From Methanomicrobiales archaeon (GTDB taxonomy: Archaea > Halobacteriota > Methanomicrobia > Methanomicrobiales > JACTUA01): 11,664 bases of DNA. The stretch covers positions 1-11,664 of the forward strand of contig JAJRDC010000175.1 in the NCBI GenBank assembly GCA_028678635.1. The letters run 5' to 3'. Position 1 is the stretch's first letter, and every line of letters starts with the position of its first letter. The notes under the pieces are model-generated. The model was not told where the DNA came from and made no database searches. It saw nothing but the letters and a program-made list of their open reading frames with translations. A program made the translations under genes and the position numbers. Below, in pieces: positions 6,124 to 11,664 of this stretch.

Positions 6124-6213
6124 GGGATTCGTCTGGTTTCCGGGGCATTAAACATTGCCGGTGGGTGAGGGCGGGGGAGGCAACCGCAGGACCGCAACGG
6201 TATTAGGGAAACG
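6124..6213. promoter_or_regulatory. Divergent promoter region between the STAS and phosphatase genes
   Basis: Ninety bases separate the two divergent genes. The one AT-rich patch is ATTAAACAT at 6147-6155. Read leftward (ATGTTTAAT) it lies about 36-44 bases before GTG 6111, which would place transcription near 6125 and leave a short leader holding the GAGG site. Read rightward it could serve the phosphatase gene with a leader of about 35 bases; a weaker TATTA at 6201-6205 is closer. One shared AT element would make both arms rise and fall together. Inferred, not shown. Confidence 0.45.
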
Positions 6214-7620
6214 ATGTGCCATTCGTACACGGGATCCATGGCAGGCACGATCATCACCTCGCTCATCCTCCTCCTCCAGTTGGCCTGCGTCATCACCGTG
6301 GTTGCCTACCTGGTGACCCGTGCCAGGTTCTTTGACGAGGTGCTGGACGGGCACCTGACCGTCCGGACCCAGGCGATCCTGATCCTGGTATTCGGAGCAC
6401 TCTCGATTTACGGAACGGCAGGAGGATTCACGATCCAGGGGGCCATCATCAACATCCGGGACCTGGGCCCCATGGTGGGAGGGCTCGTGGGAGGACCGGT
6501 GGTCGGCGTGGGGGCAGGCCTGATCGGCGCCGCCTACCGGGGCAGCCTGGGGGGGTTCACCGTCGTGCCCTGCACGATTGCCACGGTCCTTGCCGGCCTC
6601 CTTGCGGGTCTCATCTGGCTCGCAAACAACCGCAGGTTCCCCGGTCTCATCGTTGCCGTCACCTTTGCCGCCCTGATGGAAGGCTTTCACATGCTCCTCA
6701 CCCTGGCTTTGGCCAGGCCGTTCGATCAGGCAGTGGCTCTGGTGAGCTCGGTCGCCATCCCCATGATTCTCGGGAACGCCGCCGGCATGTTCATCTTTGC
6801 CCTCATCATCCGCAACCGGGAGACGGAGCAACGGGTGCAGTCGGAACGCGACACCCTGCTCCGGGAGGTGGAGCGGAAGAATACCGAGCTTGCCATCGCC
6901 GCCGAGATCCAGCAGAGTTTCCTTCCGGATACCATCACCCAGCTCGAGCACTTTGACATCGCGGCGAAAAGTGTCATGGCCAAGGAGGTGGGCGGGGACT
7001 TTTTCGACGTGATCCCCTTCGAGGTGATCCACGTGGCAAAGGACCGGCTCGGTCTCCTGATCGCCGACGTCTCGGGAAAGGGGATACCGGCCGCCCTCTT
7101 CATGGCCCTCTCGAGGATCGTGGTCCGGGTCAATGCCACCTGGTTCCAGCAGCAGCCGGCCGAGGCGATCCGGCAGGCGAACGCCATCATCACCGCGGAC
7201 TCGAAGGCCGGCATGTTCGTCACCCTGTTCTACGGAATCCTGAACGGACATGACCGTTCCCTCACCTACGTGAATGCCGGCCACAATCCTCCCCTCGTCT
7301 GCCACGGTGCCGATGGTACCTTTTCGGACCTCCCTGCCACCGGTATGGCCGTCGGGGCCGACCCCGGGGCGGAGTACACGTCCAGTCGTATTGTCTTCGG
7401 GCCGGGTGACGTGATGGTCCTCTACACGGATGGGATTACCGAGGCCGAGAATACCGCCTGTGAGATGTACGGGGAGGACCGGCTGCGCGGGGTGGTTGCG
7501 CTGTCGCGGGGGCTGCCCGCCGCAGGGATCGTCTCGGCGATCCTGGATTCCGTGCAGGGTTTCACCGGGACAACGCCCCAGTCAGACGACATCACGCTGA
7601 TGGTCGTGAGGAGCGTGTGA
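6214..7620 (+). CDS. Membrane sensor phosphatase: LytS-type 5TM domain fused to SpoIIE/RsbU PP2C
   Basis: This 468-residue inner-membrane protein has about five to six hydrophobic segments in residues 10-200 forming a 5TMR-LYT sensor, recognisable by NIRDLGPMVGGLVGGP at 80-95 and GGFTVVPCTIATVLAGLLAG at 113-132. A short coiled linker (201-232, rich in E and R) leads to a SpoIIE-type PP2C phosphatase at 233-468. Metal-binding acids are all present: D262 in GGDFFD, D285 in ADVSGKG, D406 in YTDGITE and D458-D459 in QSDDIT, along with NAGHNPP and GMAVG. The expected reaction is removal of phosphate from the STAS serine in response to a membrane or periplasmic signal, by analogy with RsbU. The start is ATG 6214 with AGGGAA upstream; ATG 6238 (MAGTIITSL) is an equally plausible start and omits eight polar residues. 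The next gene follows after one base. Confidence 0.92.
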   Translation: MCHSYTGSMAGTIITSLILLLQLACVITVVAYLVTRARFFDEVLDGHLTVRTQAILILVFGALSIYGTAGGFTIQGAIINIRDLGPMVGGLVGGPVVGVGAGLIGAAYRGSLGGFTVVPCTIATVLAGLLAGLIWLANNRRFPGLIVAVTFAALMEGFHMLLTLALARPFDQAVALVSSVAIPMILGNAAGMFIFALIIRNRETEQRVQSERDTLLREVERKNTELAIAAEIQQSFLPDTITQLEHFDIAAKSVMAKEVGGDFFDVIPFEVIHVAKDRLGLLIADVSGKGIPAALFMALSRIVVRVNATWFQQQPAEAIRQANAIITADSKAGMFVTLFYGILNGHDRSLTYVNAGHNPPLVCHGADGTFSDLPATGMAVGADPGAEYTSSRIVFGPGDVMVLYTDGITEAENTACEMYGEDRLRGVVALSRGLPAAGIVSAILDSVQGFTGTTPQSDDITLMVVRSV

Positions 7621-7621
7621 C

Positions 7622-8041
7622 ATGGACCGATCCGCGACGCTTGTCATCCGGGCCGACCTGGGGGAAATCCCCCGCGTGTCCGCTCTCCTGGACCGGGTGA
7701 TGGGGGCCTGCGGGTTCCCTCACGACGCAATCCTTGACCTGCAGCTCGCCGTGGAAGAGGCGGTCGCCAACACGATACAGCATGGATACCGGGGTGCCGC
7801 AGGCGAAATCGCCCTCACCATCTCCGCGACGGACAGGACCGCGAAGGTCCGGATTGTGGACAACGCATCGCCGTTCAACCCACTCTCCCTCCCGGATCCT
7901 GATCGGGAATCAGGGATCTCCGAGCGGCAGATCGGGGGCCTTGGAATCTACCTGATCCGGCAGGTGGTGGATGATGTCTCCTACCGGCATGCGGGCGGGA
8001 AAAACATCCTGACGCTTGTGAAGAGAAAGCGGGGCAGCTGA
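7622..8041 (+). CDS. RsbW/SpoIIAB-like serine kinase, anti-sigma-factor type
   Basis: This 139-residue GHKL ATPase-fold protein is in bacteria the switch kinase that phosphorylates a STAS partner and sequesters a sigma factor. The N-box is LAVEEAVANTIQHGY, with E46 (catalytic base position) and N50 (Mg-binding position). The G1 region is VDNASPFNPL at 79-88, with alanine (A82) where the first glycine of DxGxG is usual. The G2 box is GGLGIYLIRQVVDDVSY at 105-121, and GGKNILTLVKR closes the fold, so it should bind ATP. ATG 7622 is one base beyond the phosphatase TGA, with GAGGAG shortly upstream, so the two are translated together. The combination of phosphatase, kinase and nearby divergent STAS gene is the complete core set of a partner-switching circuit. 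What it inhibits in an archaeon is unknown. The family is clear; kinase activity is inferred. Confidence 0.92.
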   Translation: MDRSATLVIRADLGEIPRVSALLDRVMGACGFPHDAILDLQLAVEEAVANTIQHGYRGAAGEIALTISATDRTAKVRIVDNASPFNPLSLPDPDRESGISERQIGGLGIYLIRQVVDDVSYRHAGGKNILTLVKRKRGS

Positions 8042-8208
8042 GGGCTCCCGGTGAGACCCTGCCGACCGGGGTCAGGGGGGGGATGCGGCCCCATCGCGGG
8101 AACAGGGTAACCCACTTCAGGGTCCTACCCGACGGCCACACCGCAGGGCAGGGAGCCATGCCCCGTCGTTGGGGGAACCCGGGGAACGCAGGGAGAGGGG
8201 GGTGTCCC
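8042..8208. other. Convergent intergenic spacer
   Basis: This 167-base GC-rich gap lies between the 3' ends of the kinase gene and the solute-binding lipoprotein gene. It has no T-run terminator that I can see on either strand. It contains GGGGTCAGGGGGGGGA at 8068-8083, identical to 3577-3592 at the end of the YkgJ-type gene. Confidence 0.5.
8068..8083 (+). repeat. 16-base G-rich repeat, copy 2
   Basis: Identical to 3577-3592, placed in the convergent spacer after the RsbW-like gene. Both copies lie at gene ends, and the G-tracts could form unusual DNA or RNA structure. Confidence 0.35.
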
Positions 8209-10155
8209 TCACCCGCAGCCCTTGTAGGTGCCGCTGCTGACCACGTAGCGGTTCCCGTCGCTCCCCCGGACCAGCTGATAGTAGGAGGTCTTGCGGTACA
8301 GGCCAGCCTCCACGGGATTACTGTACACATAATCCACCCAGCCGGTGCCGTTCGCGAGGGCCCCTTCCACGATCTCATCCCGGAACGGTTTCCCGGTGAC
8401 ATCGGCCTTTCCCCGCTGGTTGAGGCCCACGGCCAAGATATTGTCGGCGTGGGCAATGACGGTGACATTCGTATCAAAGACAAAGACGTAGAGGGCAGGG
8501 TTTTCGGGATCCCGGTACGGAGCTTCCCCCGCGTTGATGTGCCGGATCGTTTCGGGTGCGTTCTTCTCGATGTCCCGTGCGGTTGTGGTGACCAGGTCCA
8601 CCACCGCCTGATCCGGGAACGGTTTCCTTGTGCAGCTGACCCCCAGGTACCGGTACATGATCCGCTCGTACTCCGTCACCCCCTGCGCATCCCTCTGTTT
8701 CTTCACCGTTCCCAGGGCCTGCTGGAACGCGGTGACGAGCGTCTCCGGTACATCCCTGCTGAAGATGTAGTAGAAGTCGTTCTCGGAGAGGGTGTACACG
8801 ATCTCGTAGGCATCAGGATCAACCCCCGCTTTGATCATCTCGTAGCGGCCGGTGAGATCGCCCGTGGCCCACAGATCGATCTGCCCGGCTTCCAGCATCC
8901 GGAGGAGGTCCACCGGGACCGGGCCATTCACGATGCGCGATGCCTCCACGCCCTGGCCGGTGAGGAGGGTGTTCTCGATAGAACCTGCCACAGTACCGAC
9001 CCGGTACCGGTTGAGGTCCGCCGCAGATGCAATCGTGATATTGTCCTTCACCGGGGCAAAGACCACGAAGCTGGCCCGGGTGAACGGTCCTGCCCACTGG
9101 TAGAGCGGCTCGCGTTCTGGCGTGCGGACGATCGAGAAGACGACAGTGCCCGTATCCCCCTGTGCCTGCCGGAATGCATCCGCGAGCGGGACGATGCGGA
9201 CGTCCTCCCGTGTGCGGTTCACCCCCAGGTTCCGGAAGACCGCATCCAGCATCTCGACCCCGATGCCGCCGGGGGTCCCGTCCCTGTCGTAGTTGAAGGG
9301 TGCCCACTCCTCGGTCAGGTACTGGAGCTGGGCGAGGCCGACCGAGGGGTTGTAGCGCCCCAGGATCCGCTCATGGGTGCTGATCCCCCGGGCATCCTTC
9401 TCCTCCTTGAGGGCGTCCAGGGCCTGCTGGAAGGCCTGCACGGTCGTATCCGGTACATCCCTGCTGAAGGCATAGTAGACGTCATAGTCTTCAAGCGCAT
9501 ACACGACGAGGAAGGTGTCAGGAGAGCCGGTGGCCTCCTGGACAAAGATACGGCCTGCCATCTCCGGGTAGCACCAGAGGTCGATCGTGCCGCGGGCAAG
9601 GCCATCGATGAGTGATGAGACCGACGTATCGGTGACAAGCTGGTTGGGGTCTACGCCGGCATCCTGGAGATGCAGGATGGCCGCGTCATCGGCAATGACC
9701 CCGATCCGGTACTCCTTCAGGTCCGCCGGGCCACGGACGGTGATCGCCCGGTCCCGTGCGGCGAAGAGGACATACCGGTCCGTGGCAATGGGCCCGACCC
9801 ACTTGAAGGACGCCTCCCGCTCGGGAAGCCGGGCTGTGGTGAAGAGCACGGTGTTGTTCCCGGTGAGGGACGCCTGGTATGCTCCCGACCAGGGCATCAG
9901 TACCACCTGGTCCGGGGTCACCCGCTTTCCCAGCCTCGCGGTGATCTCCCCGAGGAGATCCACTGAGATGCCTTTCAGCGTGCCGTTCTCGTGGTAGTTA
10001 TACGGCGGGAACTGCTCGGTGTAGTACTTCAGGCCGGCCGTATCCACTGCGGCGGATGGTTTCCCGCTCTCTGACAGGCATCCTGCTGACAGGAGCAGGG
10101 CTCCTGCGAGCAGGATGGCGAGAATTCCCCAGGTCGTTCTCGGGAGGAGCGACAT
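8209..10155 (-). CDS. Lipoprotein with two tandem SBP_bac_3 solute-binding domains and a C-terminal Cache domain
   Basis: From ATG 10155 the protein has 648 residues. A hydrophobic signal ends in LSAGC, with C26 the lipid-modified cysteine, so the protein should sit on the outer face of the membrane. Residues 43-268 and 277-504 are two copies of a family-3 solute-binding domain. Both start with similar lines (YYTEQFPPYNYHENGTLKGI; YLTEEWAPFNYDRDGTPGGI) and end in FSRDVP..AFQQAL. A Cache-type ligand-binding domain follows at about 511-646 (YVFVFDTNVTVIAH, TGWVDYVYSNP, YYQLVRGSDGNRYVV). The frame stays open to 10368, but the signal peptide fixes the start; no good Shine-Dalgarno is visible. There is no transmembrane or cytoplasmic output and no ABC permease or ATPase gene nearby, so a sensing role seems as likely as transport. 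It lies 143 bases downstream of the tandem-Cache gene on the same strand. The ligand (perhaps an amino acid) is unknown. Confidence 0.88.
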   Translation of the reverse strand: MSLLPRTTWGILAILLAGALLLSAGCLSESGKPSAAVDTAGLKYYTEQFPPYNYHENGTLKGISVDLLGEITARLGKRVTPDQVVLMPWSGAYQASLTGNNTVLFTTARLPEREASFKWVGPIATDRYVLFAARDRAITVRGPADLKEYRIGVIADDAAILHLQDAGVDPNQLVTDTSVSSLIDGLARGTIDLWCYPEMAGRIFVQEATGSPDTFLVVYALEDYDVYYAFSRDVPDTTVQAFQQALDALKEEKDARGISTHERILGRYNPSVGLAQLQYLTEEWAPFNYDRDGTPGGIGVEMLDAVFRNLGVNRTREDVRIVPLADAFRQAQGDTGTVVFSIVRTPEREPLYQWAGPFTRASFVVFAPVKDNITIASAADLNRYRVGTVAGSIENTLLTGQGVEASRIVNGPVPVDLLRMLEAGQIDLWATGDLTGRYEMIKAGVDPDAYEIVYTLSENDFYYIFSRDVPETLVTAFQQALGTVKKQRDAQGVTEYERIMYRYLGVSCTRKPFPDQAVVDLVTTTARDIEKNAPETIRHINAGEAPYRDPENPALYVFVFDTNVTVIAHADNILAVGLNQRGKADVTGKPFRDEIVEGALANGTGWVDYVYSNPVEAGLYRKTSYYQLVRGSDGNRYVVSSGTYKGCG

Positions 10156-10298
10156 GGGAGGGGATCTGGACGCAGGGGAGAAAAAGGTAGTGATACGATA
10201 CGCTCCCTGGACACGAGGGCACTTCGTGCTGTTCCACGGGATGGAATGGATGGTCGGGTGCGGGGGATAGGGAGGTTCCCGGAGAATGGAGGAATCCG
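10156..10298 (-). other. 143-base spacer before the solute-binding lipoprotein gene
   Basis: Read leftward, the spacer has a T5 stretch (CTTTTTC, near 10180-10186) and GTATCGTAT (near 10193-10201), the only AT-rich elements. They could form a weak promoter about 35-45 bases before ATG 10155, which would give a short leader without a Shine-Dalgarno. The T-run could instead end transcription from the upstream Cache gene. Neither is certain. Confidence 0.3.
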
Positions 10299-11664
10299 TC
10301 AGGGAGGAGAGGGGAAGGATGCATCCCTCCCGGTGATCTCGCTGAGGTAGACACCGGAACCGACCCACCAGGTGTCATCGACAGGGAGGACATACCCGAT
10401 CTTCAGCTCGTCCCGATTCCCCCTGCCCGGGTTCGGCCAGATGAAGACTACGTACCCGCCCCCCGATCGGGCGGTTCCGGCAAGCGCCCGTATCGTCTCC
10501 ATGCCGAAGGAATCGCGCTTCGTGATCAGGTTTGTTCCGATCAGCTCCGGCAGGTGGGGGTGGGCAAGGAGGGTGCCGTTGTAGTCGTAGGCATAGATGT
10601 AGTGCCCTTCCGTGTCGACAAACATTCCGGACCGGTTTGAGATCTCGGCAAATGCCGCCGCCTGTCCCCTCTCCTTCCCGTAGGCGGCACTCCGCTCCAC
10701 CAGGCTGACCATTTCCGTGACCACCGCAGGGCGGACCGAGCCTTCGGGTACCATGTCAGTGAAATACATGCCCGAGCCTATCCACAGCCCCTCCCCCGCC
10801 GGGGAAACATAGCCAATCTTCGGCTGGTAAGTGTCTGGTGCTTTTTCATCGATCCTTCCACCCTCCGGCGCAGGGTACAGGTACGCGATGAATCCGCCGC
10901 CGGCTGCCGCGGTGGAGGCACCGATCCGGATCACCGGAAGGCCGCGGATATCGGTCCAGTTGTACCGGTTTGTCCCGACGAGGTCCGGCTCGTATGGATG
11001 CGCGAGAAGATTCCCCCCATCGTCATAGGCATAGATGTACAGGTTGCCCCGGGAGAACTCCCCGTCTTTCTTCGAAAATTCGGCAAGGGCAGCCTCTTTC
11101 CCGGCGGTGCCAGTGTAATCGGTAGCCCTCTCCACGAACGCGGCAAGGTCCTCTGCCGTGACCACCTCCTCCCAGTCCCTGAGGTAGATCCCGGTCCCCA
11201 CCCACCAGGTATCGTCCACCTTCTGGATGTAGCTCATCTTGGGCTCCAGGGTCATGTTACGGGCCGGGTTCAGGTAGTGGAAGAAGATGAACCCGCCCCC
11301 GTTCTGCGCCAGGAGGATCTCCACCCTGGTATAATTAACCCCGAAGGGATCCTGCAGCCCGGAGAGGTCGGTCCCGACCAGCTGGGGCTGGAACGGGAGC
11401 GCCAGGGTCATTCCCCGGAAATCGAAGGCATAGATGTAGCGGTTTCCCCGGACGAACGTGCTGTTCCTGTCATTGAACTCCCTGAGGGCGGCATCCTTTC
11501 CCTTCTCCCCGGCATAGGCGATCGCCTCGTCGACAAACGATCTGAGATCCTCCCTCACCACGGGATCTGATCCCAGCCGCACAATCAGAGAATCCCCCGG
11601 CGGTTCATAGATACCGGACCCGATGAGCCAGTCCCTGTCCACCATCATGACATAGCTGAGTTTG
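10299..11664 (-). CDS. Tandem Cache-domain protein, 5' end cut by the window
   Basis: The frame is open to the right edge (KLSYVMMVDRDWLIGSGIYE before the ATGATG at 11648), so the start lies beyond. Numbering from ATG 11648, residues 1-20 are the tail of one Cache domain, followed by three full copies at about 21-160, 161-300 and 301-440. Each has an opening helix ending in AAL.EF or similar, then YIYA(F/Y)D and G..LA.P..P.L(V/I)GT, a GGG(F/Y) strand, and a closing W(W/I)(V/I)G(T/S)G(I/V/M)Y. Cache domains are extracytoplasmic small-ligand sensors usually joined to kinase or chemoreceptor outputs. Here the chain ends nine residues after the last copy with no membrane segment or output. The missing N-terminus probably carries a signal or anchor. 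It may pass ligand information to a partner such as the adjacent lipoprotein, which ends in the same fold. Ligand unknown. Confidence 0.88.
   Translation of the reverse strand, partial: KLSYVMMVDRDWLIGSGIYEPPGDSLIVRLGSDPVVREDLRSFVDEAIAYAGEKGKDAALREFNDRNSTFVRGNRYIYAFDFRGMTLALPFQPQLVGTDLSGLQDPFGVNYTRVEILLAQNGGGFIFFHYLNPARNMTLEPKMSYIQKVDDTWWVGTGIYLRDWEEVVTAEDLAAFVERATDYTGTAGKEAALAEFSKKDGEFSRGNLYIYAYDDGGNLLAHPYEPDLVGTNRYNWTDIRGLPVIRIGASTAAAGGGFIAYLYPAPEGGRIDEKAPDTYQPKIGYVSPAGEGLWIGSGMYFTDMVPEGSVRPAVVTEMVSLVERSAAYGKERGQAAAFAEISNRSGMFVDTEGHYIYAYDYNGTLLAHPHLPELIGTNLITKRDSFGMETIRALAGTARSGGGYVVFIWPNPGRGNRDELKIGYVLPVDDTWWVGSGVYLSEITGRDASFPSPP

Noticed and set aside
6148..7305. Leftward 385-codon open frame
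   Set aside because: Antisense to the phosphatase gene, very rich in D, G, H and E, as expected of the complement of GC-rich codons.
8083..9615. Rightward 510-codon open frame
   Set aside because: It is antisense to the solute-binding lipoprotein, whose signal peptide, domains and repeats are clear. The frame is open only because GC-rich codons rarely give stops on the other strand.
8209..10155. Amino-acid ABC transporter operon
   Set aside because: Only binding domains are present; no permease or ATPase gene is visible on either side within the window.

Overview
The window looks like chromosomal DNA from a GC-rich euryarchaeal methanogen, most likely of the Methanomicrobiales (for example the Methanoculleus/Methanofollis group). 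This is an inference. It rests on the iron-sulfur-flavoprotein signature, a small duplicated basic protein of a type I associate with methanogens, the abundance of Cache-domain and orphan solute-binding sensor proteins, and AT-rich TATA-like patches before genes in otherwise very GC-rich DNA. No rRNA, tRNA, CRISPR array, transposase or integrase is visible. Nearly all the long ORFs antisense to the genes named here are high-GC shadows.

Positions 1-2610 (+) form a metabolic block: the end of an alpha-acetolactate decarboxylase gene, a threonine dehydratase with a C-terminal ACT domain, and an iron-sulfur flavoprotein gene that overlaps it by ATGA and carries a one-base frameshift. The first two act around branched-chain amino acid synthesis. 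One drains acetolactate to acetoin and the other supplies 2-oxobutyrate for isoleucine.

Positions 2611-3580 hold an AT-rich regulatory region with repeats and an inverted repeat, then a 71-residue basic protein made of two copies of one 29-residue motif, then about 400 bases with no convincing gene but with a perfect 17-bp palindrome.

Positions 3581-8041 are the most interesting part: two divergent gene sets that together look like a partner-switching signalling module. Leftward are a STAS-domain anti-sigma-factor antagonist (RsbV/SpoIIAA type), an overlapping gene for a metallo-beta-lactamase-fold protein fused to a degenerate histidine-kinase-like C-terminus, and a small YkgJ-type cysteine-cluster protein. 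Rightward are a membrane LytS-type 5TM sensor fused to a SpoIIE/RsbU PP2C phosphatase and, one base later, an RsbW/SpoIIAB-type ATP-binding kinase. Archaea have no sigma factors, so the output of this module must differ from the bacterial one. The MBL-kinase fusion is the obvious candidate partner.

Positions 8209-11664 (-) encode two purely extracytoplasmic sensor-like proteins: a lipoprotein with two tandem solute-binding (SBP_bac_3) domains and a C-terminal Cache domain, and a protein with at least three and a half tandem Cache domains whose start lies beyond the window. Neither has a visible cytoplasmic output domain, and no transport permease or ATPase gene is nearby.
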